A DNA stretch of 64,000 bases from Acidimicrobiales bacterium (GTDB lineage: Bacteria > Actinomycetota > Acidimicrobiia > Acidimicrobiales > JADJXE01), in assembly GCA_016716005.1 (NCBI GenBank), contig JADJXE010000001.1, positions 819,001 to 883,000 on the forward strand, written 5' to 3'. The position numbers were made by a program, and so were the translations under genes. Positions 42,244-50,411 of the stretch are shown piece after piece. The number at the start of each line of letters is the position of its first letter. The stretch's first letter is position 1. The notes beneath the pieces were generated by a model. The model was not told where the DNA came from. It made no database searches and saw nothing but the letters and a program-made list of their open reading frames with translations.

Positions 42244-42348
42244 GGATGCTCCTCGAGGTGCGGCGGGACCTTCCGGCGGGGGGTGAGGCCGCATGGTCGC
42301 AGGAATCGGCGCGGCCTGCACCGGCAGGCAGACCCGCCCTCTCGGCGA

Positions 42349-42588
42349 CTAGGTGGGCTCGCCCCGGGCCTCCGGCGGGCGGAGGTCGACCCGCAGCACC
42401 AGGAACCCGTCCTCGATGGTCCCCTCGGCGTCGCCCACGATGGCGAAGTCCTGGTAGTCGAGCTGGGCCTGCTGCAGGAACTTCTGGCGCTCGGCCCCCG
42501 CCACCGGCGGGAGCGGACGGTTCCGCACGGCGTGCGCACGGTCTCGGAACCGCTCGATCATGGCGTCGAGGTCGAGGCTGTCGTCCAT
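42349..42588 (-). CDS. Small conserved acidic protein
   Basis: 79 residues from ATG 42588 (MDDSLDLDAMIERFRDRAHA). LPPVAGAERQKFLQQAQLDY then QDFAIVGDAEGTIEDGFLVL suggest a helix followed by a small beta-sheet. No family is recognised. TAGCAT ends 8 nt before the ATG, as in leaderless actinobacterial promoters. It lies divergent from the MFS gene, with 71 bp between them. Confidence 0.65.
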   Translation of the reverse strand: MDDSLDLDAMIERFRDRAHAVRNRPLPPVAGAERQKFLQQAQLDYQDFAIVGDAEGTIEDGFLVLRVDLRPPEARGEPT

Positions 42589-42659
42589 GGGCGCCCATGC
42601 TACGGCCGGCACTGCGGATCCGGTTGGGAGCGACCGGTCGCCCTCGCTACCCTCGCCCC

Positions 42660-43883
42660 ATCGCTTCGCCCCGCACCCGCACGGCGCTGCTCTACGGCGC
42701 CACGCTGTCCAACTTCACCTCGTTCGGCCTGTTCCTGGCGGCCATCCCGCTGTTCGTCAGCGACGAGCTGGGCGGCTCCAACACCGCCGTCGGCATCAGC
42801 GTGGGCTCCTTCGCGATCAGCGCCGTGCTGCTGCGCCCGCTCGTCGGACGAGGCGTCGACGCCCGGGGGCGGCGCCCCTTCCTCATCGGGGGCCTCCTCC
42901 TGCAGGCGGTCGCCGCGGTGGGCTTCGAGCTGGTGCACGCCGTCCCGGCGGTCGTGGTGCTCCGCCTCGTGCAGGGGGTTGCCGGCGCCTGCTTCTACAC
43001 CACCGCGGCATCGGCCGCGACCGACCTCTCACCCCCCGAGAAGCGGGCCGGGGCGCTGGCCCGGCTGTCGCTGTTCATCTACGGCGGGTTCGCGCTGGGG
43101 CCGCTGATCGGCGAGTGGTCCATCCGCACCCACGGCTTCGCGTGGACCTGGGCCATCGCCCTCGGGATCATCGGCGCGGGGCTCGTGCTCGCCGCCCTGC
43201 TGCCCGAGACCCGTCCTCCCGACCCGGCGCTGCTGGCGGCCCGGGCCGCCGCCCGCCGGGCCGCCGGCCAGCGCCGGCGCTTCCTCCAGCCCGAGGCCGT
43301 CACCCCCGGCCTCATCCTCATGACCGCCGGCGTGGGCTACGCCTCGATCACCACCTTCTCACCGCTGTACGCCCGGGAGATCGGGATGGCCTCGTCGAGC
43401 ACGCTCTACGCCACCTTCGCGATCACGATCCTGGCGGTGCGCCTGGTGGCCGGCGGCGTCGCCGACCGCTTCGGGTTCCTCAACGTCGCCCTGCCCGGCA
43501 TGATCGCGGCCGCCTCCGGGCTGGCCGTGATGGCCCTGTTCCCCCGCCCGGCCACGGCCATCCTCGGGGTGGCCATCTTCGGCGTCGGCTTCGCGCTGCT
43601 CTTCCCCGCGCTGGCGGCGTACACGGTGTCGCGGGTGCACGAGGACGAGCGGGGCGAGGCCCTGGGCTCGTTCACCGCCTTCATGGACATCGGCACGGCG
43701 ACCGGCGGCTACCTGGTGGGGTTCGTGGCCGACCGGGCCGGCTTCGCCTGGGCCTACGGCACGCCTGCGCTGCTCGCCTGCGGGGGCCTCGCGCTGGTGG
43801 TCCGGCTGATGGCCCGCCCCGCCGGGGCGCCCGCCGGCGTGGGGGTGGGCACCGGCACCGTCGCCGGCACCGAACCGGCCTGA
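42660..43883 (+). CDS. MFS transporter, start unclear
   Basis: About 407 residues, 12 helices. The family loop between helices 2 and 3 reads GRGVDARGRRPFLIGGLLLQ and the equivalent in the second half GVADRFGFLNVALPG. It probably exports a drug or small metabolite. The first helix begins TALLYGATLSNFTSFGLFLA, but no ATG, GTG or TTG lies close upstream; the nearest is TTG at 42624. A TACCCT hexamer followed by CGCCCC then ATC at 42660 looks like a leaderless start with ATC in place of ATG. Confidence 0.75.
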   Translation: MASPRTRTALLYGATLSNFTSFGLFLAAIPLFVSDELGGSNTAVGISVGSFAISAVLLRPLVGRGVDARGRRPFLIGGLLLQAVAAVGFELVHAVPAVVVLRLVQGVAGACFYTTAASAATDLSPPEKRAGALARLSLFIYGGFALGPLIGEWSIRTHGFAWTWAIALGIIGAGLVLAALLPETRPPDPALLAARAAARRAAGQRRRFLQPEAVTPGLILMTAGVGYASITTFSPLYAREIGMASSSTLYATFAITILAVRLVAGGVADRFGFLNVALPGMIAAASGLAVMALFPRPATAILGVAIFGVGFALLFPALAAYTVSRVHEDERGEALGSFTAFMDIGTATGGYLVGFVADRAGFAWAYGTPALLACGGLALVVRLMARPAGAPAGVGVGTGTVAGTEPA

Positions 43884-43902
43884 CGACAGCGGCCCCGGCC
43901 GG

Positions 43903-45039
43903 TCAGGCCGGCTGGTCGCCGCTCGGCCAGGGAGGCCGGGCCGGCGGGCGGTGCGACGGAGGCCGGGAGCCGGGGGTGTCGGGCACCGGGACCGCCGTGA
44001 GGCCCAGGCTCTCGGAGAGGGCCGACAACCAGCGGCTGGCCGGGTGCCGCGAGACCGAGGCGGCCTCGGCGCTCGACACGCGCCGGGTGCGCAGGGAGGG
44101 CGTGGGGACGGACGGGGCCGGGGTCGCCCTCGGTTGGGTGGCGCCCTGCGCCGGGCCCGACGGCGCCTCCGCCGACGGCTCCGGCTCGGGCGGCACCACC
44201 CCCACCACCGGCACCGACGGCTCCGGCTCGGGCTCGGGCGGCACCACCCCCACCACCGGCACCGACGGCTCCGGCTCCGGCTCCGGCTCGGGCGGCACCA
44301 CCCCCACCACCGACGGCTCCGGCTCCGGCTCGGGCGCCGGCGGCACCACCCCCACCACCGACGGCTCCGGCTCCGGCTCGGGCGCCGGCGCAGCGCCGGG
44401 GGCGGGGGACGCGCCGGCCGGGGCGAGCGGAGCCCCGTCGCCATCGGCGGCGATCGGGACGGCGCCGCCCACCGAACCCGCCGGCGGCGTCGCGCCCTTG
44501 CCGCGCTTGGGCACCAGCTGATCGAGCTGCTCGAGCCGCTCGAGACTGGCCGGCACCGACCGGCCACGCCGGCGTGAGCGGGACCGACGGCCCCGACCCC
44601 GACCCTCGACGTCCTGGAGGGTCTGGAGGCTCGGCGGCACCGGCTTGGTGGCTCGCCAGTAGCGGACGGTGACCACGGTGAGGATCAGCGCAACGAGCAG
44701 CAGGCCGCCGATCACGAGGTAGAGGACGGTGTCGGGCTCGAGGCCCCAGATCCCGGTGGCGTCGTCGTCGATGGCGTCGCCGCCGCTGGGCGGGGCCGTC
44801 ACCGCCGTGGTCGCCGTGCCCCCGGTGGGCGGGCCGGGCACCAGCAGGTCGGGCGCGGTGGTCGCCGACGGCTCGGGCGGCAGGGTCGACCCCGTCTGGC
44901 GGCCCACCGGCACGGCCCCGGCCGCGGCCGGGGCCGCCGCCAGCGCCAGCGCCACCACGAACCCGGCCGCCACGGCCAGGCCCACGGTCGCGCGCCGACG
45001 GCGGCTGCCGCCGGTCGACCGGTCGCTCGGGGGGGTCAC
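43903..45039 (-). CDS. Membrane protein with Pro-Glu repeat region
   Basis: 378 residues from GTG 45039 (AGGAGG upstream). N-terminal signal/anchor TVGLAVAAGFVVALALAAAP, extracytoplasmic Pro/Thr-rich stretch, second helix TVLYLVIGGLLLVALILTVV (about 120-142), Arg-rich cytoplasmic segment RGRGRRSRSRRRGRS, then four to five copies of a unit like VVGVVPPEPEPEPS (about 210-285). The topology suggests a cytoplasmic scaffold tail. No family is known to me. It may couple envelope and cytoplasm, but that is speculation. Confidence 0.7.
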   Translation of the reverse strand: MTPPSDRSTGGSRRRRATVGLAVAAGFVVALALAAAPAAAGAVPVGRQTGSTLPPEPSATTAPDLLVPGPPTGGTATTAVTAPPSGGDAIDDDATGIWGLEPDTVLYLVIGGLLLVALILTVVTVRYWRATKPVPPSLQTLQDVEGRGRGRRSRSRRRGRSVPASLERLEQLDQLVPKRGKGATPPAGSVGGAVPIAADGDGAPLAPAGASPAPGAAPAPEPEPEPSVVGVVPPAPEPEPEPSVVGVVPPEPEPEPEPSVPVVGVVPPEPEPEPSVPVVGVVPPEPEPSAEAPSGPAQGATQPRATPAPSVPTPSLRTRRVSSAEAASVSRHPASRWLSALSESLGLTAVPVPDTPGSRPPSHRPPARPPWPSGDQPA

Positions 45040-45194
45040 GCCCTGGGGCCTCCTCGCGCCTGCCCGACGTCGGGCGGCCGCCTGATCGTAGGCGCGGCCG
45101 GCGCCACAGCCGGTACCACCCGCCCCGGGCCGCCCACGCCGGTCGGTGCACCGAACCGACGCTCCGGCGGCCGGGCGCGTGCACGGAACCCCGG

Positions 45195-45980
45195 TCAGCG
45201 CTGGTGTCGGGGACAGGAGTACGTGGTGCGGCCGCCGACCGTCCGGCGGAGCAGTGGCGTGCCGTCGCGCGGGCAGGTGCCGCCCCGGACCCGCGCCGGC
45301 TGCAGGTCGCCGGTGTGGCTCCCGCCCCGGTCGATGAGCTCCCACATGGTCGCCCGGAGGTGGCGGTGCAGCCGCCGCACCTCGGCCGGCGACAGCGACG
45401 CCGCCGGACGAGCCGGGTCGAGGCCCGCCCGCCACAGGGTCTCGTCGGCGATCAGGTTGCCCACGCCGGCCAGGCGCCGCTGGTCGAGCAGGCGGGCCTT
45501 GAGGGCCACCTCGCCGCCGGCCAGCGCGGCGGCCAGCTGGGCCGGGCGCACCGCCAGGGCGTCGACGCCGAGGGCGTCCTCGTCGGGGTCGAGCTCGGCG
45601 CCGCCGAGCCGGCGGGGATCCCGCACGACCAGCCGGCCGCCGTCGGCCAGGTCGAGCCCGAAGCGATCCCACCCGTCGTCGTCGCGGCGCGGCGCATGGA
45701 GCAGGCGGTCGACGCCGGCCCGGCCGTCGAGCAGGAGCCGGCCGGTCATCCCGAAGCGCAGGCCCAGCACGGGGCCGTCGCCCGACGTCTCGAGCAGCAG
45801 CAGCTTGCCCCGACGCCGGGCACCCTCGATGACCCGGCCGACGAGGGCCGCCTCGGCGCCGGACGCGGTGAGCCCACCCTTCAGCCACCAGGCGTCGGGC
45901 GCGTGCACGCCGGCGATCCGACGGCCCACTGCGCCCTCGGCCAGGCGCCGGTAGGCCTCCGCCTCGGGGAGCTCGGGCAT
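45195..45980 (-). CDS. Fpg/Nei-family DNA glycosylase
   Basis: 261 residues. It starts MPELPEAEAYRRL with catalytic Pro and Glu. The beta-clamp Lys is in RRRGKLLLLE, the H2TH region is LLDQRRLAGVGNLIADETLW, and LHRHLRATMWELIDRGGSHT leads to the zinc-finger position. There the text is GTCPRDGTPLL ... TYSCPRHQR: the second Cys of each CxxC pair is Asp and His. It removes oxidised bases and nicks the strand. The altered finger may still bind zinc or may be a zincless variant. The start has an unclear ribosome site. Confidence 0.88.
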   Translation of the reverse strand: MPELPEAEAYRRLAEGAVGRRIAGVHAPDAWWLKGGLTASGAEAALVGRVIEGARRRGKLLLLETSGDGPVLGLRFGMTGRLLLDGRAGVDRLLHAPRRDDDGWDRFGLDLADGGRLVVRDPRRLGGAELDPDEDALGVDALAVRPAQLAAALAGGEVALKARLLDQRRLAGVGNLIADETLWRAGLDPARPAASLSPAEVRRLHRHLRATMWELIDRGGSHTGDLQPARVRGGTCPRDGTPLLRRTVGGRTTYSCPRHQR

Positions 45981-46025
45981 CAGCGAGCGGCCCACCGGCC
46001 CGCGCCGGCCGCGGTCACCACGTCG

Positions 46026-47678
46026 TCAGCCCGGCACGCCGCGCACCAGGGCCCCGGGGCGGGCCGGGAGGTCGTCGCCGCGGCGGCGGATGGCGGTGCC
46101 GTTCACCCAGACGTCGTGGACCCCCACACCGCGGGCCACCAGGCGGTCGGCGCCGCCGGGCAGGTCGTGGACCCGCTCGAGCGGGCCCGGCCCCACGGTG
46201 GCCGGGTCGAAGGCCACCAGGTCGGCGGCGAACCCCTCGGCGATCCTTCCGCGCCCGGCCACGCGGAACACCCGTGCAGGCTGGCCCGACAGGCGCCACA
46301 CCGCCTCTTCGAGGGTGAGGACCTGGCGCTCGCGCACCCAGTGGCCGAGCAGGTGGGTGGAGAAGCAGGCGTCGCACAGCTGGCTGGCGTGGGCGCCGGC
46401 GTCGGACAGCCCGAGCACCACGCGTGGGTCGCGCAGCAGCCCGGCCAGCTCGTCCTCGTCGTCGTTGGCCAGCACGATCCGGAAGCGGGTGGCCAGATCC
46501 TCCTCGAGGGCGAGGTCGCACAGCAGGTCGAACGGGTCGAGGCCGCGGGCGGCGGCCAGCTCGGCCAGGTTCGGCCCGTCGCGCAGCACGGCGTGCACCA
46601 CCGTCTCCTGCACGGTCGTCTTCGACCACCGCCGCCCCCACTGCTCGGTGATCACCGGCCGGGCCCGGTCGCGCCAGGCCGGGTCGGCGTACAGGTCGGC
46701 CCGCCGCTCCCGCGGCGCGGCCAACACCTCGGAGAAGGCAGGGACCGTCCCGAAGGGGAACGGGTCCTCGAGCGTGATCTGCATCACCAGCGGGCGGCAC
46801 GCCACCTGGGGCCACACCTCGCCGCCGGCGGCCGCGGTCTGCTCCACGATCTCGCGGGTCTTCCCCGGCCCGCCGATGCCGGTGAGCAGCGCAGTCCAGG
46901 TGACGGGCCGTCCGGAGGCGGCGGCCAGCTCTGCGAACTGGGGCACGTTGAACCCGGGACCGAACGTGGCCTGCACCACGCCGCGCCCCTGCTCCCCCAG
47001 CACCGCCACCAGGGCGAGCAGCTCGTCCATCGCGGCCAGGCGGCTGGGCACGGGGCGGCCGTGCGCGCCGTGGTGCGTGTGGAGCTTCGAGGTGGCGAAC
47101 CCCAGGGCGCCGGCGGACAGGGCCCCAGCCAGCAGCACGCGCATGGCCGCCACCTCGGCCGGGGTCGCGGCCCGCTCGGTGGCGTCGTCGCCCATCACGA
47201 ACAGGCGCAGCGCCGTGTGGCCGACGAGGGCGCCCACGTTGAGCCGCACCGGGTGCCGCTCGATCGAGTCGAGGTACTCGCCGAAGCTCGAGAAGTCCCA
47301 CCGGATGCCGGCCCGGAGCGCCTCCAGCGACATGCCCTCGACGTTCTCGAGGGTGCGGGCCACCAGCTCGCGGTGCTCCGGTCGGGTGGGCGCCACCGAG
47401 AAGCCGCAGTTGCCCATCACGACGGTCGTCACCCCGTGCCAGCACGAGGGGCTGAGGTCGGGGTCCCACGTGATCTGGGCGTCGTAGTGGGTGTGGATGT
47501 CGACGAACCCCGGCGCCAGGGCGAGCCCGTCGAGGTCGACCACCTCGGCGCCGGCCGCGACCTCGGAGCCGGGCTCGGTGACGGCCACGACGCGGCCGCC
47601 AGCCACGCCCACGTCGGCCGGGCGGGCCGGCGCGCCCGTGCCGTCGACCACGATGCCGTTGCGCAGCAGCAGATCCAT
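46026..47678 (-). CDS. N-acyl-D-amino-acid deacylase-type amidohydrolase
   Basis: 550 residues. Composite beta-sandwich plus TIM barrel: N-terminal LLRNGIVVDGTGAPARPADV, metal site LAPGFVDIHTHYDAQ (HxH), VVMGNCGFSVAP (bridging Cys as in D-aminoacylase), LVGHTALR and GLSDAGAHASQ (Asp). C-terminal DLVAFDPATVGPGPLERVHD with DVWVNGTAIRRRGD is the family's ending. It hydrolyses N-acyl-D-amino acids or related amides. It is followed by the Fpg gene on the same strand, 45 bp apart. Confidence 0.88.
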   Translation of the reverse strand: MDLLLRNGIVVDGTGAPARPADVGVAGGRVVAVTEPGSEVAAGAEVVDLDGLALAPGFVDIHTHYDAQITWDPDLSPSCWHGVTTVVMGNCGFSVAPTRPEHRELVARTLENVEGMSLEALRAGIRWDFSSFGEYLDSIERHPVRLNVGALVGHTALRLFVMGDDATERAATPAEVAAMRVLLAGALSAGALGFATSKLHTHHGAHGRPVPSRLAAMDELLALVAVLGEQGRGVVQATFGPGFNVPQFAELAAASGRPVTWTALLTGIGGPGKTREIVEQTAAAGGEVWPQVACRPLVMQITLEDPFPFGTVPAFSEVLAAPRERRADLYADPAWRDRARPVITEQWGRRWSKTTVQETVVHAVLRDGPNLAELAAARGLDPFDLLCDLALEEDLATRFRIVLANDDEDELAGLLRDPRVVLGLSDAGAHASQLCDACFSTHLLGHWVRERQVLTLEEAVWRLSGQPARVFRVAGRGRIAEGFAADLVAFDPATVGPGPLERVHDLPGGADRLVARGVGVHDVWVNGTAIRRRGDDLPARPGALVRGVPG

Positions 47679-47728
47679 CGCTCCCCCTGGGCGACCCGGC
47701 CTGGCGGGCGGGGGCCGCCCTGCGGAGG

Positions 47729-48919
47729 CTACCGACCGAGGGCGTCGAGCGACGCGAGGGCGTCGGCGATCACGTCGTCGGGGTGCTCGAGGCCCACCGA
47801 CATCCGCACCAGCCCCTCGGTGATGCCGGCCTCGGCCCGCTCCGCCGGGGTGAGCGAGGCGTGGGTGGACGACGCCGGGTGCGTCACCAGGGTCTCCGGC
47901 CCGCCCAGCGACGACGCCAGCTGGGCCACCCGCACGCCCTCGACGAAGCGTCGGCCGGCGTCGAGGCCGCCCACCAGGTCGAAGGCGACGATCCCGCCGC
48001 CCAGGCGCATCTGCCGGGTCGCCAGCTCGTGCCGGGGGTGGCTGGGCAGGCCGGGGTACGACACCGAGGCGACCGCGGGATGGGCCTCGAGGGCGGCCGC
48101 CAGGGCCAGGGCCGTGGCCGACTGCCGCTCCACCCGCACCGGCAGCGTGCGGATGCCGCGCAGCCCGTTGAGCGCGTCGAAGGGCGAGGCGCAGGCCCCG
48201 TGCAGCACCGCGTACCCCCAGACGGCGTCGAGCAGGTCGCGGTCGCCGGCGACCACCCCGAGGGTGGCGTCGTTGTGGCCGGCGATGCCCTTGGTGGCCG
48301 AGTGCAGGACGAGGTCGACCCCGTGGTCGAGGGGCCGCTGCACCACCGGCGTGGCGAAGGTCGAGTCGACCACGGTCCAGGGGCCCGAGACGGCGCCGAG
48401 CTCGTCCAGGTCGACCAGCGCCAGCTGCGGGTTGGCGGGCGTCTCGGCCAGCACCAGCATGGTGCGGCCCGGCCGGACCGCCGCCGCGAAGGCGCCCGGC
48501 TCCGTGCCGTCAACCAGGGTCACGTCGATCCCGAAGCGGGGGCAGACGGCCTGCAGGAACAGCTGGGTACCGGCGTAGAGCTGGCGCTGGGCCACGATGT
48601 GGTCGCCCTGCGAGCACAGGGCGAGCACCACCGAGCTCACCGCCCCCATGCCCGACGCGAAGGCGAGCGCGGCGTCGGCGCCCTCGAGGGCCGCCACCGC
48701 GTCCTCGAAGGCCTTCACCGTGGGGTTGCCGTAGCGGCTGTAGAAGCGCTCGGCGCGGGGCAGGGTGGACGCCCGTCGGGCGTCGTCGAGCGTCTCGGAC
48801 GTGAACGTGCTGGTGGCCCAGAGGATCGGCGCCAGCGCGCCGGCGTTGTCGGCCCGCCCGGCCCGGATGGCGACGGTGTCGGGATGCAGGCCCTCGAGGC
48901 TCGGATCGGGCCGCGTCAC
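47729..48919 (-). CDS. Trans-sulfuration PLP enzyme (cystathionine gamma-synthase / O-acetylhomoserine sulfhydrylase type)
   Basis: 396 residues. FYSRYGNPTVKAFEDAVAAL, ASGMGAVSSVVLAL (cofactor phosphate loop), TMLVLAETPANPQLALVDLD and the Schiff-base Lys in VLHSATKGIAGHND (about 208) define the Cys/Met PLP family. The C-terminal SLGGPETLVTHPASSTHASL is diagnostic. It condenses O-acetylhomoserine with cysteine, sulfide or an activated sulfur. Which donor is used cannot be told. The start (GTG) overlaps the metX stop by 4 nt, so the two enzymes act in sequence in methionine synthesis. Confidence 0.88.
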   Translation of the reverse strand: MTRPDPSLEGLHPDTVAIRAGRADNAGALAPILWATSTFTSETLDDARRASTLPRAERFYSRYGNPTVKAFEDAVAALEGADAALAFASGMGAVSSVVLALCSQGDHIVAQRQLYAGTQLFLQAVCPRFGIDVTLVDGTEPGAFAAAVRPGRTMLVLAETPANPQLALVDLDELGAVSGPWTVVDSTFATPVVQRPLDHGVDLVLHSATKGIAGHNDATLGVVAGDRDLLDAVWGYAVLHGACASPFDALNGLRGIRTLPVRVERQSATALALAAALEAHPAVASVSYPGLPSHPRHELATRQMRLGGGIVAFDLVGGLDAGRRFVEGVRVAQLASSLGGPETLVTHPASSTHASLTPAERAEAGITEGLVRMSVGLEHPDDVIADALASLDALGR

Positions 48920-50157
48920 CGCGGGTCACCCTTCTCCACCGCGTCGAGGAATGCGCTGACCGCCGAGCCCACCTGGTCGAGCTCGATGAGGAACGCGTCG
49001 TGGCCGTGCGGGCTGTCGACCTCCACGTAGCGCGACCACACGCCCTGCGCGGCCAGCACGTCGCGGATCGCCCGCTGCTGGTAGGGCGGGTACAGCTCGT
49101 CGGAGCGGATGCCGAGGGCGAGGGTGGGCACGCGCACCCGGGCCATGGCCGCCTCGAAGCCACCCCGGCCCCGGCCGACGTCGTGGAGGTCCATGGCCTT
49201 CGACACGACCAGGTAGGAGTTGGCGTCGAAGCGACGCACCAGCTTCTCGCCGTGGTACTCGAGGTAGCGCTCGACCTCGAAGCGCTGCCACAGCGCGAAC
49301 CCGTCGAGCAGGTCGGCCATCTCCCGGCCGAAGCGGTCGGTGAGCACGTCGTCGCTGCGGTACGTGATCTGGGCGAGCATGCGGGCGATCGCGAGCCCGC
49401 GGTGGGGGCCGTCGCCGGGCTCGGCGGCGTAGTAGTCGCCACCCCGCCAGGCCGGGTCGAGGCGGATGGCGTTGCGGCCCACGGCGCCCAGGGCGATCTG
49501 CTGGGCGGTGGCCTGGGCGGTGGTCGCCACGGGGATCAGCGAGCGCACCCGCGTCGGGAACGTGACCCCCCACTCCAGCACCTGCATGCCGCCCATCGAG
49601 CCGCCGATCACGGTCAGCCACTGCTGCACGCCGAGGTGGTCGGCCAGCACCCGCTGGGTCCGGACCATGTCGCGGACGCTCACCACCGGGAACCGCGGGC
49701 CGAAGGGCCGGCCGGTCGAGGCATCGATCGACGCCGGACCGGTCGTGCCCTGGCAGCCGCCCAGCACGTTGACGCACACCACGAACCAGCGGTCGGTGTC
49801 GAGAGCCCGGCCCGGCCCGATCAGCCCGTCCCACCAGCCGGGGCCGGGGTGCCCGGTGCCGGCGGCGCCGGCCGCGTGGGCATCGCCGGTGAGGGCGTGG
49901 CACACCAGCACGGCGTTGCCGGCGGTGGCGTCGAGGGTGCCCCAGGTCTCGTAGGCGAGCGTGATGGGGCCGAGCACCCCGCCGCCCTCGAGCGCCAGCG
50001 GCCGGTCGGTGGCGAGGGTGAGGAAGCGGCGGCGGCCGGGTGGGTCGCCCGGCCGCCACGCGCCCGACACGGGCAGCACGGTGCCGAGGGGAGGCTCGTC
50101 GATCGACAGGTCGGCCGCAGGGTCGTACAGCCCGGCCCGCCCGCTGGCGTCGCTCAC
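48916..50157 (-). CDS. metX: Homoserine O-acetyltransferase MetX
   Basis: 413 residues. The alpha/beta-hydrolase fold has GGGVLGPITLAYETWGTLDA, NAVLVCHALTGDAHAAG, the nucleophile Ser in VIGGSMGGMQVLEWG (about 188), Asp in LALGIRSDELYPPYQ and His in DSPHGHDAFLIE. It makes O-acetylhomoserine for the next enzyme. GTG 50157 has GAGGAGACGAG before it. The 250-bp leader holds a probable SAM riboswitch, so expression should fall when SAM is high. Confidence 0.92.
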   Translation of the reverse strand: MSDASGRAGLYDPAADLSIDEPPLGTVLPVSGAWRPGDPPGRRRFLTLATDRPLALEGGGVLGPITLAYETWGTLDATAGNAVLVCHALTGDAHAAGAAGTGHPGPGWWDGLIGPGRALDTDRWFVVCVNVLGGCQGTTGPASIDASTGRPFGPRFPVVSVRDMVRTQRVLADHLGVQQWLTVIGGSMGGMQVLEWGVTFPTRVRSLIPVATTAQATAQQIALGAVGRNAIRLDPAWRGGDYYAAEPGDGPHRGLAIARMLAQITYRSDDVLTDRFGREMADLLDGFALWQRFEVERYLEYHGEKLVRRFDANSYLVVSKAMDLHDVGRGRGGFEAAMARVRVPTLALGIRSDELYPPYQQRAIRDVLAAQGVWSRYVEVDSPHGHDAFLIELDQVGSAVSAFLDAVEKGDPR

Positions 50158-50236
50158 CTCGTCTCCTCGCTCCTCGGCTCCGCTCACGCCACCAGGAGGG
50201 CACGACGCCGGACACTTCGTTGCCGGCCTCGGCCGG

Positions 50237-50328
50237 CCACATCCCCGCCGCGGCGGGAAGGCACCTTGGGTTGTCCGCCCCAGGTTGCCGGACCCGGATG
50301 TGCTCCGAGCCGCTCCTGATGTCGGGGT
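50237..50328 (-). ncRNA. Probable SAM riboswitch (S-box/SAM clan) upstream of metX
   Basis: On the minus strand the leader contains ACATCAGGAGCGGCTCGGAG, then CCGGCAACCTGGG, a loop, CCCAAGGTGCCTTCC, a CGCC-GC-GGCG stem and GATGT. These match the SAM clan core (GGCAACC ... AAGGTGC ... TTCC) with P1 (ACATC/GATGT), P3 (CCTGGG/CCCAAGG) and P4. A further hairpin GCCGGCC-GA-GGCCGGC follows at about 50220-50236 and may be the expression platform. Assignment is by eye. Confidence 0.7.
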
Positions 50329-50411
50329 CGATGGCACCACAGCCGCCCCTCGCCCGTCAAGCACGCCGGCCGGCGCCGGTCGCCCGCCCGCCGGCCACCG
50401 GCGGCGGCGGC

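Noticed and set aside
44170..44400. Regular DNA repeat that could suggest a CRISPR array
   Set aside because: The units are in-frame codons for a Pro-Glu protein repeat, with no unique spacers and no cas genes.
42560..44521. Long plus-strand frame overlapping the MFS gene
   Set aside because: It is the +1 shadow of the MFS reading frame and runs into the antisense of the Pro-Glu protein.
45204..48578. Very long open frame (over 1,100 codons) on the plus strand
   Set aside because: It lies antisense to the Fpg, amidohydrolase and PLP-enzyme genes, has no recognised domain and a composition typical of a GC-rich shadow frame.
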